Source: Rhodanobacter sp. L36 (GTDB lineage Bacteria > Pseudomonadota > Gammaproteobacteria > Xanthomonadales > Rhodanobacteraceae). From it: a DNA stretch of 64,000 bases. The translations under genes were made by a program, and so were the position numbers. The stretch lies in NCBI RefSeq assembly GCF_009765755.1, contig NZ_LMUV01000011.1, forward strand, positions 847,576 to 911,575, read 5' to 3'. Below, in pieces: positions 1 through 8,586 of the stretch (positions are counted from its first letter, which is position 1; each line of letters starts with the position of its first letter). The notes beneath the pieces are model-generated. The model had not been told where the DNA came from and did not search any database. It worked only from the letters and a program-made list of their open reading frames with translations.

Positions 1-856
1 GCGGACCGACCACGAAACCCAGATCGCTGGAGCACACCGTCGCGACACTGCGTTTGCCGGCTTCCACCAGTGCGACGATGCCGGCGCAGCCGCGGCCGGA
101 ACGAATGCGATGCAAGCCCGCTTCCACTAGCACGCGATTGTTGAAATCGAGCGGCACGAGATCGGCCACCGTGCCGAGCGCAACCAGATCGAGCAGCGAT
201 GAAAGGTCGGGCTTCGCATCGCCGAAAGCGCCCTGCTCGCTCAGTTTCGCGCGCAACGCGAGCAAGAGGTAGAACATCACACCGACGCCTGCGAGCGCCT
301 TGCTTGGAAAAGCGTCGTCGCTCAAATTGGGATTGACCATCGCATCGCATGCCGGCAGTTGTTCGCCGGGCAGATGGTGATCGGTGACGATGACGCGTAT
401 GCCGCGCGCCTTGGCCGATGCGACGCCGGCGACGCTGGCGACGCCATTGTCGACCGTGACGATCAGTTGCGGCGAAGACTGCAGCGATTCGACGAACGCC
501 GCGCTCAGTCCATAACCATGGGTGAAACGATTGGGAATGGCGTAGTTCACGCGCGTTGCGCCAAGCATCCGCAGGCCGCGTATGGCGACCGCGGTGCCGG
601 TGGCGCCATCGCAGTCGTAATCGCCAGCGATCAGGATGTGTTGATCGGCGCAAATCGCTTCGATCAGCAGATCGACTGCTTGCGCCATGCCGCCCATCGT
701 ATGTGGCGAGAGCAGACGCGCTAGCCGGTGTTCCACCTGCGTCGGGTTCAACACGCCGCGTGCTGCGTAGATTCGCTGCAGGACCGGATGCACTGAATCG
801 GGCCATCCACTCGAAATACCGAGCGCCTCGCGCCGACGCAATGGCGACGCGCTCAA
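1..856 (-). CDS. recJ: Single-stranded-DNA-specific 5'-3' exonuclease RecJ (C-terminal part outside window)
   Basis: RecJ degrades single-stranded DNA 5' to 3' in recombination (RecFOR pathway), mismatch repair and base-excision repair. The visible N-terminal 285 codons carry the DHH-family phosphoesterase motifs: the metal-binding AGDYDCDGATGT block near residue 77-88 and VTDHHLPGEQ near residue 157-166. A later segment reads GLGFVVGP-like as the window ends. The best start is a TTG at 856-854 that overlaps the TGA of the upstream rpfE-like gene (TTGA overlap), giving an N-terminus MSASPLRRREAL typical of RecJ. No in-frame ATG lies close by. The overlap suggests translational coupling. The family name is certain from the DHH motifs. 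The start is an inference from the overlap. Confidence 0.93.
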   Translation of the reverse strand, partial: MSASPLRRREALGISSGWPDSVHPVLQRIYAARGVLNPTQVEHRLARLLSPHTMGGMAQAVDLLIEAICADQHILIAGDYDCDGATGTAVAIRGLRMLGATRVNYAIPNRFTHGYGLSAAFVESLQSSPQLIVTVDNGVASVAGVASAKARGIRVIVTDHHLPGEQLPACDAMVNPNLSDDAFPSKALAGVGVMFYLLLALRAKLSEQGAFGDAKPDLSSLLDLVALGTVADLVPLDFNNRVLVEAGLHRIRSGRGCAGIVALVEAGKRSVATVCSSDLGFVVGP

Positions 857-1776
857 CGTGCCGCCCCGCGCCAGAAGCGCCAGCGATGCCAGGGTTTGTG
901 CAGCCAGCGTTCGCCACTGGCGAATTGCATCATCACCGGCGATCGATTTAGGAGCGGACGCAGCGATGGCCACCAGAACGAAGCGATGTCGTCGGCCGGC
1001 AGATCCTGCAGGTCCATCAACGAGCCGCGGTTTGCTGCGGATAATTTTTCAACGTCCCGTGGTTGTCGTGCGATACCGGCGTGCTGCGCCAACGCGTTGA
1101 GCAGCAGATCGTCGCTGATCACGCCACTCAAATGACTGGTCAGCAGCGCGGGCATTCGACCACCGCCCCACAGCCACAGACTGTTGATCGGCGGCAAACC
1201 TTGCGCGCGTCGATGTGCATTCAATGGATGCTGATGCAACGCGATCTGGATGTCGTTGAGGAGCAGCCGCCAGCGGCGTCCGTCTTCACCCTGTGGCAGA
1301 TGCTGCGAAAGGTCTTCGCCCATCGCCTGCTCCGGCGAAGCGAAAATCGGCAACGTCATGTCGGCCGGCAATTTCAGATGCCAGCGATCGGGTGTGGAAA
1401 TTTCCAGTTGCATGCCGGCATCGCGAATGACCGGGAGCACGGCGTCGGCCAGCGCATGGGCATCGTCTGCGCTCAATTGCATGCGGCCACAGGCCAGCAG
1501 GCGCACGCCGTTCATGTCGGGCTGGACCCAGGCCGGGTCCGCGGACAACCACAAGGCATCGTGCGCGTCGCCAGCGAGCAACTCGCGGGTCAACGCCGCC
1601 GCAGGAAGTTCGGAATCGGCGACCGCGAAATAACCGGCGAGTCCTGCGAGATAGCCTTTGCTGCCTTCAGGCAAACGATCGGCGCGTGCGAGCTGCTTGA
1701 GCAGCGGATGCGATACATCGAAGTATCGCAATGCGGGAAGCCACAGGATCAGCGCGGATTCCGGCGTCGCGCGCAT
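853..1776 (-). CDS. RpfE-like conserved protein (phosphoglycerate-mutase-like annotation in relatives)
   Basis: This is a soluble protein of 307 residues with no signal peptide or membrane segment. It resembles the conserved Xanthomonas protein RpfE, which lies next to recJ in those genomes. Relatives are sometimes annotated as phosphoglycerate-mutase-like, but I see no firm catalytic signature here. A recognisable conserved block is the Trp/Gly-rich LWLWGGG near two thirds of the length, preceded by the HPLNAHRRAQGLPPINS stretch. The start ATG at 1776 follows the TGA of yheS by one base, and the stop overlaps the recJ start, so yheS, this gene and recJ probably form one transcript. An upstream in-frame ATG at 1806 would lie inside yheS and is less likely. 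The biochemical function is not established from sequence. Confidence 0.7.
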   Translation of the reverse strand: MRATPESALILWLPALRYFDVSHPLLKQLARADRLPEGSKGYLAGLAGYFAVADSELPAAALTRELLAGDAHDALWLSADPAWVQPDMNGVRLLACGRMQLSADDAHALADAVLPVIRDAGMQLEISTPDRWHLKLPADMTLPIFASPEQAMGEDLSQHLPQGEDGRRWRLLLNDIQIALHQHPLNAHRRAQGLPPINSLWLWGGGRMPALLTSHLSGVISDDLLLNALAQHAGIARQPRDVEKLSAANRGSLMDLQDLPADDIASFWWPSLRPLLNRSPVMMQFASGERWLHKPWHRWRFWRGAAR

Positions 1777-1777
1777 C

Positions 1778-3691
1778 TCAGGCTTCCAGCTTCTCGTACA
1801 GTTCAAGCCACTCCGCTTCCAGCGCTTCCTTCTCGCGGCGCAACTCGGTCTGTCGTTGGCCGAGCCGCATCATCTCGCTGGTGGAGCCGCTGTATGTAGC
1901 CGGATCGGCGAGCTGTTTTTCCAGCGCGTCGAGTTCGGTTTCGATCGTCGCGGTGCGCGTCTCGATGCGCTTCACGCGCTGACGCGATGCTTTTTCATTG
2001 TCGCGTTGCGCGGCAGCGTTGCGGCGACGTTGCTCGGGCGTTTCTTCGATGACCGGCGCAGCCACTTTCGCGACGTTGCCGGCCTTCGCGGCTTTCTTGT
2101 TCGCCGCGCCACGCGAACGCAGCCACTTCGCGTAGTCGTCCAGGTCGCCGTCGAAGGTTTCGACCACGCCATCAGCGACGCGCCAGAAACTGTCGCAGAC
2201 CATGCCGAGCAGATGGCGATCGTGCGACACCAGCACCAGCGCACCATCAAAATCGGACAGCGCGTCGGCCAGCGCTTCGCGCATGTCGAGGTCGAGATGG
2301 TTGGTTGGTTCGTCGAGCAGCAGCAGATTCGGCTTGTCCCAGGCGATCAGCGCCAACGCGAGTCGCGCACGTTCGCCGCCGGAAAAACTGTCGACCAGTT
2401 CGAATGCGCGGTCGCCAGCAAAATTCCAGGTGCCGAGAAAATCGCGCATCACCTGGTTCGCCACGCCCGGCGCCTTGGCTTGCAGGTGATCGAGCGGGCT
2501 GGTGCCTTCGCGCAGGCTCTCGACCGTGTGCTGGGCGAAGTAGCCGATCTTCAGATCCTTGTGCACTTTGCGCTCGCCGGAGATCGGTTCGAGCTCGCCG
2601 ACCAACGTCTTTACCAGCGTGGATTTACCCGCGCCGTTGGGGCCGAGCAAGCCGATGCGGTCGCCTGATTCGAGACTGAAACGCACATCGTTGAGCACGA
2701 TCGCGACGCTGCCATCGTCGGCCGGATACCCCGCAACGACTTCCTCCAGTTGCAGCATGGATTCGGGAAGGCGATCGGGCTTGGCGAACTGGAAACTGAA
2801 AGAGCGTTCGGCGCGCACGGCCTCGGTGCCGGCGAGTTTCTCCAGCCGCTTCATGCGCGACTGCGCCTGCTTGGCCTTGCTGGCCTTCGCCTTGAAGCGG
2901 TCGATGAACGATTGCAGATGCGCGCGCTCGGCCATCTCTCGTTCGTGGCTGATCTGCTGTTGCCGCAACTGTTCGGCACGCAAGCGTTCGAACGCGCTGT
3001 AGTTGCCGGTGTAAAGCTTCGCCTTGCCGTCGTTGAGGTGCATGGTGTGCGTGATCACGCCATCAAGGAATTCACGATCGTGCGAAATGATCAGCAAGGT
3101 GCCCTGATAACGACGCAGCCATTCTTCGAGCCATAACACGGCATCCAGATCGAGATGGTTGGTCGGCTCGTCGAGCAGCAGCAACTCGGATGGCGCCATC
3201 AGCGCACGCGCAAGGTTCAACCGCACGCGCCAGCCGCCGGAAAATTCCTGCACCGCGCGCTCGTGCGTCTCCGGCGAAAAACCCAGGCCGTGCATCAGGC
3301 GACCGGCGCGGGCGCGGGCGTCGTAACCGTGCAACTCCTCGATGCGGTGATGCGCGCGCGCCACCGCTTCGGTATCGCCGCGGGCATCGGCATCGCTTTC
3401 TTCAAGCAGCACCGCGGCCAGTTCCTCGTCACCGCCCATCACGTAGTCGATCGCGGCATCCGGCAGCGCCGGTGTTTCCTGCGCTACTGACGCCAGTCGC
3501 AGCCTGGAAGGCATGTCCAGTTCGCCGGCATCGCCCTCCAGCTTGCCCTGCAAGGCAGCGAACAGGCTGGATTTGCCGCAGCCGTTGCGCCCGATCACAC
3601 CCAGCCGCCATCCGCTCTGGATCACCAGGTCGATGTCGGAAAGCAGCAGGCGACTGCCGCGGCGCAAGGCGAAGTGTCGGAATGAAATCAT
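1778..3691 (-). CDS. yheS: ABC-F family ATPase, YheS type
   Basis: ABC-F proteins have two ATPase domains and no membrane domain; they bind the ribosomal E site and modulate translation. This 637-residue protein has the same length as E. coli YheS as I recall it, and matches it along its length. The first nucleotide-binding domain has Walker A GRNGCGKSS, signature FSGGW and LLLDEPTNHLD. A charged linker follows (AHLQSFIDRFKAKASKAKQAQ, the P-site tRNA interaction motif). The second domain has GPNGAGKST, FSGGERARL and LLLDEPTNHLD, and the C-terminal tail is a charged coiled coil. The ATG at 3691 gives the family N-terminus MISFRHFALRRGSRLLL; a longer in-frame extension to 3856 lacks similarity and was dropped. 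The gene is followed within two bases by the rpfE-like gene. Confidence 0.93.
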   Translation of the reverse strand: MISFRHFALRRGSRLLLSDIDLVIQSGWRLGVIGRNGCGKSSLFAALQGKLEGDAGELDMPSRLRLASVAQETPALPDAAIDYVMGGDEELAAVLLEESDADARGDTEAVARAHHRIEELHGYDARARAGRLMHGLGFSPETHERAVQEFSGGWRVRLNLARALMAPSELLLLDEPTNHLDLDAVLWLEEWLRRYQGTLLIISHDREFLDGVITHTMHLNDGKAKLYTGNYSAFERLRAEQLRQQQISHEREMAERAHLQSFIDRFKAKASKAKQAQSRMKRLEKLAGTEAVRAERSFSFQFAKPDRLPESMLQLEEVVAGYPADDGSVAIVLNDVRFSLESGDRIGLLGPNGAGKSTLVKTLVGELEPISGERKVHKDLKIGYFAQHTVESLREGTSPLDHLQAKAPGVANQVMRDFLGTWNFAGDRAFELVDSFSGGERARLALALIAWDKPNLLLLDEPTNHLDLDMREALADALSDFDGALVLVSHDRHLLGMVCDSFWRVADGVVETFDGDLDDYAKWLRSRGAANKKAAKAGNVAKVAAPVIEETPEQRRRNAAAQRDNEKASRQRVKRIETRTATIETELDALEKQLADPATYSGSTSEMMRLGQRQTELRREKEALEAEWLELYEKLEA

Positions 3692-3908
3692 GGTTGAAAC
3701 AGGATCATGGAGAGATGCCCAGACCGGAAGTCGGTCGCTCGCAGCCGCCCATGATAGCGGCCATCGCGGTATTCTCGGGCGGCCGTTGTCCGCATGCGCG
3801 TCAGGTTGAATGCCGATTCGATCCCAATCGCGGCAAACCGGCGTGGCGCGGCGCAACCGGTTCTGCTACAACCACGCCGCATACAGCCTTGTATGAAAAG
3901 GGGGAGCC

Positions 3909-4259
3909 ATGATCAAGTTCACACGCAGTTTGCCGCTCATCGTCCTGCTGCTTGCCGGCGGTTTCTCCGCACCGCAGACAGCGCTCGCGCAGCATGGCGA
4001 CAACCTGCTGATCCATCGCGTGCAGCAGGAAAACGGCATGAACCTGCCACGCCGCGGCATGAGCATGGCGCAAGTGGAAAAGACTTTCGGCGAACCGCAG
4101 CGCAAGCTCTCTCCGCGTGGTGGCGACAGCAAAAAGCATCCGGTGATCAACCGCTGGGATTACTCGAACTTCATCGTGTATTTCGAGCGCAGCCACGTGA
4201 TCCATGCGGTACTCAACACGCCGGCCGGCAACAACACCAATCCGTCGTCAGCGAACTAG
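3909..4259 (+). CDS. Small exported protein, possibly of the outer-membrane assembly (SmpA/BamE-like) type
   Basis: The 116-residue product begins with a clear Sec signal peptide (KFTRSLPLIVLLLAGGFSA..ALAQ), so it should be periplasmic. The mature part contains GMSMAQVEKTFGEPQRKLSP, a short motif like the G-M-x-x-x-x-V-x-x-x-x-G-x-P turn found in SmpA/OmlA/BamE-fold proteins. This is followed by a WDYSNFIVYFERSHVIHAVL strand pattern that also fits that fold. There is no lipobox cysteine. A strong ribosome site (aaaaggggga) sits seven bases before the ATG. It is a monocistronic gene ended by a perfect hairpin terminator. The fold assignment is inference; the function is unknown. Confidence 0.75.
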   Translation: MIKFTRSLPLIVLLLAGGFSAPQTALAQHGDNLLIHRVQQENGMNLPRRGMSMAQVEKTFGEPQRKLSPRGGDSKKHPVINRWDYSNFIVYFERSHVIHAVLNTPAGNNTNPSSAN

Positions 4260-4272
4260 ATAGCGACTTCAC

Positions 4273-4311
4273 GACGCGGCCTGTGGCGACACAGGCCGCG
4301 TCTTTGTGTGT
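4273..4311 (+). terminator. Rho-independent terminator after the small exported protein
   Basis: Perfect 13-bp stem (GACGCGGCCTGTG paired with CACAGGCCGCGTC) closed by a GCGA tetraloop and followed by TTTGTGTGT. It lies 13 bases after the stop of the preceding gene and separates it from aguA. Confidence 0.88.
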
Positions 4312-4389
4312 CCGCTGAAAACGTAGTCGTACAATGCGCAGCCTGACGTCCGCATGGGCGCATCGCTCCCACTGCACGAGAATCCAGCC

Positions 4390-5424
4390 ATGACCGACCA
4401 CGCCTTGCGCCTCCCGGCGGAATGGGAACCACAGTCCGCGGTGCTGATCGCCTGGCCGCACGCCGGCACCGACTGGGCGGAACGCCTGTCCGAGGTGGAA
4501 GTCACGTACGTGGCGTTGAGCGCGGCGATCACGCGATTCCAGTCGCTGATCATCGTGGTCGCCAACAAGGCATTGCACTTGCGTGTGCAGTCGCTACTGA
4601 CCGGCGAAGGCGTCGAACTCGCGCAGGTGCGCTTTATCGAACTGCCTTACGACGACACATGGTTGCGCGACTCCGGCCCGATCACGCTCAAGGCCGGCGA
4701 CGATACATTCCAGCTCACCGATTTCCGCTTCACCGGTTGGGGCGGCAAGTTCGGCGCCGAGCAGGACGATGCTCTGGTCGCCGGGTTGGTCGATGCTGGC
4801 GTATTCGGCCGTGCCGCGCACAAGCGCGTGGACTGGGCACTGGAAGGCGGCGGCATCGAGAGCGATGGCGAAGGCAGCGTGCTCACGACCTGGCGCTGTC
4901 TGATACAGCGACATCCCGATCAATCACGCGACGAAATGAGCATCATCCTGCGCGACAACCTGCATGCCAGCCGCGTCTTGTGGCTCGACTACGGTTACCT
5001 CGAAGGCGACGACACCGACGCACACATCGATACCCTTGCCCGCTTTGCGCCGGGCGAGCGCATCGTGTTCCAGGCCTGCGACGATCCAGCCGATCCGCAC
5101 CACGACGAACTGCAGCGCATGGCCGCCGAACTCGCCGCGCTGCGCACCGTCGACGGCAAGCCGTACCAACTCCATCCGCTACCGTGGGCCAGGCCAATTC
5201 TCGATCAGGCCCGTCGACTCGCCGCGTCGTACGCGAACTATCTGATCGTCAACGGTGCCGTGCTGGTGCCTGCCTACGGCGACAACGCCGACGATGAAGC
5301 AGCCCGCATCATCGGACTCGCGCATCCCGGCCGCGACATCGTGCAGGTGCCCTGTCGCGCACTGATCTGGCAAAACGGCAGCCTGCACTGCATCACGATG
5401 CAGTTGCCGGCTGGTTTGGCGTGA
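4390..5424 (+). CDS. aguA: Agmatine deiminase
   Basis: The enzyme converts agmatine to N-carbamoylputrescine and ammonia (EC 3.5.3.12), the second route from arginine to putrescine. The 344-residue protein belongs to the pentein fold (peptidyl-arginine deiminase family). It has the N-terminal LPAEWEPQSAVLIAWPH block, the substrate-binding DDTWLRDSGPI, the EGGGIESDGEGS loop, His in DAHIDTLARF and the catalytic Cys near residue 334 in NGSLHCITMQLP. The start at 4390 gives the standard N-terminus; the in-frame extension to 4354 has no similarity. The next enzyme of the pathway, aguB, follows after 79 bases on the same strand, so the two likely form an operon. Confidence 0.95.
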   Translation: MTDHALRLPAEWEPQSAVLIAWPHAGTDWAERLSEVEVTYVALSAAITRFQSLIIVVANKALHLRVQSLLTGEGVELAQVRFIELPYDDTWLRDSGPITLKAGDDTFQLTDFRFTGWGGKFGAEQDDALVAGLVDAGVFGRAAHKRVDWALEGGGIESDGEGSVLTTWRCLIQRHPDQSRDEMSIILRDNLHASRVLWLDYGYLEGDDTDAHIDTLARFAPGERIVFQACDDPADPHHDELQRMAAELAALRTVDGKPYQLHPLPWARPILDQARRLAASYANYLIVNGAVLVPAYGDNADDEAARIIGLAHPGRDIVQVPCRALIWQNGSLHCITMQLPAGLA

Positions 5425-5503
5425 GATTCATCCACCTCGGCTAAACTGGTCGGACCGTTTTTCCGACCCGACTGTCTTGGCCACGTGCCGAGGATCAAAG
5501 CCG

Positions 5504-6394
5504 ATGACTCGCAAGTCCCTCAAAGTTGCGCTGCTGCAGGAAACCGATCGCGGCAGCCGTGGTGCCAACCTCGATGCGATCGAGGCGGGGCTGCGCGAGG
5601 CTGCGCGAAACGGTGCTGAACTCGTGTTATTGCAGGAGCTGCACAACGGGCCTTATTTCTGCCAGCGCGAATCGGTCGATGAGTTCGACCAGGCCGAAAC
5701 CATTCCGGGCCCCGGCACCGAACGCATCGGCAAGCTGGCCGAGGAATTGAAACTGGTGATCGTCGCGTCGCTGTTCGAGAAGCGCGCGACGGGCCTGTAT
5801 CACAACACTGCCGTGGTGTTCGATCGTTCGGCAGTGATCGCCGGAAAGTATCGCAAGATGCACATTCCGGATGACCCGGCCTTCTATGAAAAATTCTATT
5901 TCACGCCGGGTGACCTTGGCTTCGATCCGATCGATACCTCAGTCGGCCGGCTCGGCGTGCTGGTGTGCTGGGATCAGTGGTATCCCGAGGCCGCACGATT
6001 AATGGCGCTCGCTGGCGCGGATCTGCTGCTGTATCCCACCGCCATCGGCTGGGATCCGAATGACGAGCAAGTCGAAAAAGATCGTCAGCGCGACGCGTGG
6101 ATCACCGTGCAGCGCGGACACGCCGTGGCCAACGGCCTGCCGTTGCTGTCGTGCAATCGCACCGGTTACGAGGCTGATCCTTCGGGCGTCGGCGCAGGGA
6201 TCCATTTCTGGGGCTCAAGTTTTGTCGCCGGCCCGCAAGGTGAATTTTTGGCGCAGGCCGGTATCGATCAACGCGAGTTGCTGTTGACGGATATCGATCT
6301 CGTACGCAGCGAACACGTACGGCGCATCTGGCCGTTTCTGCGCGACCGTCGCATCGATGCCTACGGCGATCTGCTCAAGCGCTTCCGCGACTGA
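5504..6394 (+). CDS. aguB: N-carbamoylputrescine amidase
   Basis: The enzyme hydrolyses N-carbamoylputrescine to putrescine, CO2 and ammonia (EC 3.5.1.53), completing the route begun by AguA. The protein has 296 residues and is of the nitrilase/carbon-nitrogen hydrolase superfamily. The catalytic triad is visible: Glu45 (LLQELHNGPYF), Lys118 (KYRKMHIPDDP) and Cys155 (GVLVCWDQWYPEAAR). The start at 5504 gives MTRKSLKVALLQET, the typical beginning; a nine-codon upstream extension was rejected. The gene sits directly downstream of aguA, which fixes its substrate among the nitrilase paralogues. Confidence 0.95.
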   Translation: MTRKSLKVALLQETDRGSRGANLDAIEAGLREAARNGAELVLLQELHNGPYFCQRESVDEFDQAETIPGPGTERIGKLAEELKLVIVASLFEKRATGLYHNTAVVFDRSAVIAGKYRKMHIPDDPAFYEKFYFTPGDLGFDPIDTSVGRLGVLVCWDQWYPEAARLMALAGADLLLYPTAIGWDPNDEQVEKDRQRDAWITVQRGHAVANGLPLLSCNRTGYEADPSGVGAGIHFWGSSFVAGPQGEFLAQAGIDQRELLLTDIDLVRSEHVRRIWPFLRDRRIDAYGDLLKRFRD

Positions 6395-6472
6395 TAGCCG
6401 CACCGCGACTTGTGCCGCGTGAGCGCGGTCCCCATGCTTCAACTTCATTCCGAAAAACAAAGTCGTGACCGC

Positions 6473-7705
6473 ATGAGTGTTTCCGAAACCGATTCCGCCC
6501 TGCTGCCCGCCCTGCAAGGACAGCCGATCGAACGCGTGCAGCGCGACGGCGTGGAATACGTGGTGCTCGGCACGGCACACGTCTCGCGCGTCAGCGTGGA
6601 TGCTGTAGACGCGCTTCTTGCGCACGAACATTTTGATGCGGTTGCGGTCGAATTGTGCGACAGCCGCGCGCAGGGCATGCGCGATCCCGAAGCGTTCAAG
6701 CAGATGGATCTGTTCAAGGTCATACGCGATGGCAAAGCCGGCATGGTCGCCGCGAGCCTGGTGCTGTCGACGTTCCAGAAGCGCCTCGCCGATCAGTCCG
6801 GCATCCAGCCTGGCGCCGAAATGAAAGCGGCAATGGACGGCGCCGAGCAGCGAGGCCTGCCGGTCTGGCTGATCGATCGCGAGGTCGGCACGACGCTCAA
6901 GCGCGCGTGGCACAGCGTCGGCTTCTGGCAGCGTTTCGGTTTGCTTGGCGGCATGCTCGCCAGCGTGTTCGAACGCGACGCGATCGAGCAGAGCGACATC
7001 GAAAAACTAAAAGAGAGCGACCTTCTCGAGAGCGCCTTCAGCGAATTCGCCAGCGGTTCCAAGCCGCTCTACGAGAGCCTTATCGGTGAGCGCGACACCT
7101 TCATGGCAGCGCGTCTGCGCGAAGAAGCATCGAAGCGGACGCCATTGGAAAACCGTCGCGTGCTCGTGGTAATCGGCGCGGGCCATTTGAAGGGTCTGTG
7201 CGAATTGTTGCGCACACAACAAGGCAACCCTGCCATCGCCGTCGCGGAGCTGGCGAAAACGCCACCGAAGGCGCGTTGGCCGAAATACCTGGCCGTCGCG
7301 CTGGTGCTGCTGGTGTTCGCTGCCATCGCCTACGCGTTTCATCGCAATACTGCGCTGGGCGCGCACGCCCTGCTGTCGTGGGTGCTGTTCACCGGCGGCT
7401 TCGCTGCGCTCGGTGCACTCGTCGCTGGCGGTCATCCGCTAAGTATCGTCGCCGCGTTCATCGCCGCACCGATCAAACCTTTCCGCCCTGGCATCCCCGC
7501 TGGCGGCATCAGTGCGATGGCCGAGGCGTGGGTGCGCCGACCGCGCGTTGTCGATTTCGACACACTGCGCGACGACATCGTCCACTGGAGCGGCTGGTGG
7601 AAGAACCGCGTCGCGCGCACCCTGCTCAACTTTTTCCTGGTCAGCCTCGGCACCATCGTTGGCGAATACAGCGCCGGCATCCATATCTTCAAGAGCCTCG
7701 TCTGA
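6473..7705 (+). CDS. TraB/PrgY (TraB-GumN) family membrane protein
   Basis: The product has 410 residues. The N-terminal half carries the TraB family signature: GTAHVSRVS near residue 30, VAVELCDSR near residue 55 and VIGAGHLKGLCELL near residue 235. The C-terminal third has several hydrophobic segments (ALVLLVFAAIAYAF, LLSWVLFTGGFAALGALVAGG, LSIVAAFIAAPIKPF) and an end segment that returns to the membrane. TraB of Enterococcus inhibits pheromone signalling, and relatives are proposed to be metalloproteases; the conserved GxxH and Glu fit a metal site but no substrate is known. The start is uncertain: ATG 6473 was chosen because it directly precedes the conserved domain, but ATG 6434 in frame is possible. 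The gene follows aguB by 78 bases. Confidence 0.8.
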   Translation: MSVSETDSALLPALQGQPIERVQRDGVEYVVLGTAHVSRVSVDAVDALLAHEHFDAVAVELCDSRAQGMRDPEAFKQMDLFKVIRDGKAGMVAASLVLSTFQKRLADQSGIQPGAEMKAAMDGAEQRGLPVWLIDREVGTTLKRAWHSVGFWQRFGLLGGMLASVFERDAIEQSDIEKLKESDLLESAFSEFASGSKPLYESLIGERDTFMAARLREEASKRTPLENRRVLVVIGAGHLKGLCELLRTQQGNPAIAVAELAKTPPKARWPKYLAVALVLLVFAAIAYAFHRNTALGAHALLSWVLFTGGFAALGALVAGGHPLSIVAAFIAAPIKPFRPGIPAGGISAMAEAWVRRPRVVDFDTLRDDIVHWSGWWKNRVARTLLNFFLVSLGTIVGEYSAGIHIFKSLV

Positions 7706-7801
7706 GCCTCGCCACCACTTCGGCTAGAGCAAGCTGACCTGGCGCTGCATGCTACGATTCGCGCCGCCCGCTTGTCGCGACAACGCGACGCGAAACGCCC
7801 T

Positions 7802-7888
7802 GCCCGGGTGGCGAAACTGGTAGACGCAAGGGACTTAAAATCCCTCCGCCGCAAGGCGATGCGGGTTCGATCCCCGCCCCGGGCACCA
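7802..7888 (+). tRNA. tRNA-Leu (anticodon UAA)
   Basis: 87-nt class II tRNA read by eye. The acceptor GCCCGGG pairs with CCCGGGC and an encoded CCA end is present. The D-arm contains TGGTAGACGC, the anticodon stem is AGGGA/TCCCT with loop CTTAAAA (anticodon TAA), there is a long variable arm, and the T-arm has GGTTCGATCCC. It decodes UUA (and UUG by wobble). Confidence 0.96.
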
Positions 7889-8034
7889 ACGCTTTTTGAC
7901 GATTCAAATAATTTAAGGATGCGCGGCCGGTAGCGCTGACATTCCAACAACGCGTACTCCACCAAACGCAGACGCGTGAACGCAGCAGCGTTTGTGTGAC
8001 AATTCTTCCGATCACTCTATGACGTGAGAAGACA

Positions 8035-8553
8035 ATGGAAGATGGAATGAAAGCCTGCCCTGCGTGCGCCGAGCCGATCCAGGCGGCGGCGCACAAGTGT
8101 CGTTATTGCGGAACGGATCTCGATGCGTATGTCGCATCGCGGGAAGCCACGGTCGAGCAGACGCTTTTTTCTGGCCATCCAAAAGTCATCTACACATTCG
8201 GGCAGTGCGTGGTGTCCGTGATCACGCTCGGCATCGGCTTTCTAGTCTACTGGCTGCAGAGCCTTTCCACCACGTTCACGCTCACGACCCAGCGCGTGCG
8301 TGTGGAACGCGGCATCTTCTCGAAAGTGCAGGACAACCTCGAACTGTTTCGGGTCGATCACTTCGATCTGCAGAAACCGTTGGGCATGCGCATGCTTGGT
8401 CAATGCGCGGTGCATCTGCATTCATCTGACGAAGGCATGGAATCGGTCGAGCTTTACGGCATACCCGATCTGGAGGCGCTGGCCGACCAATTGCGCGAAT
8501 GCTCGTTGCGTGAACGCACACGTCGACGGGTGATGCCGATCGAACATTTGTAG
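8035..8553 (+). CDS. Zinc-ribbon plus bacterial PH-domain (bPH2/YdbS-like) protein
   Basis: The 172-residue protein starts with a zinc ribbon made of two Cys pairs (CPAC near residues 8-11, CRYC near 22-25). A membrane-hugging hydrophobic stretch follows (VIYTFGQCVVSVITLGIGFLVYWLQ), then a bacterial PH domain of the DUF304/YdbS type with the diagnostic TTFTLTTQRVRVERGIFSK. Such proteins usually sit in the membrane with the PH fold on the cytosolic side; the function is unknown. An alternative start at ATG 8047 (MKACPAC) would lose only four residues. It is a single gene with no operon partners, downstream of tRNA-Leu. Confidence 0.8.
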   Translation: MEDGMKACPACAEPIQAAAHKCRYCGTDLDAYVASREATVEQTLFSGHPKVIYTFGQCVVSVITLGIGFLVYWLQSLSTTFTLTTQRVRVERGIFSKVQDNLELFRVDHFDLQKPLGMRMLGQCAVHLHSSDEGMESVELYGIPDLEALADQLRECSLRERTRRRVMPIEHL

Positions 8554-8586
8554 TCGCGCGCGAATCTCCACTGCAGTTGATCTGAG

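Noticed and set aside
7733..7758. Promoter CTGACC ... TACGAT before tRNA-Leu(UAA)
   Set aside because: The spacer is only 14 bases, too short to claim a sigma70 promoter.
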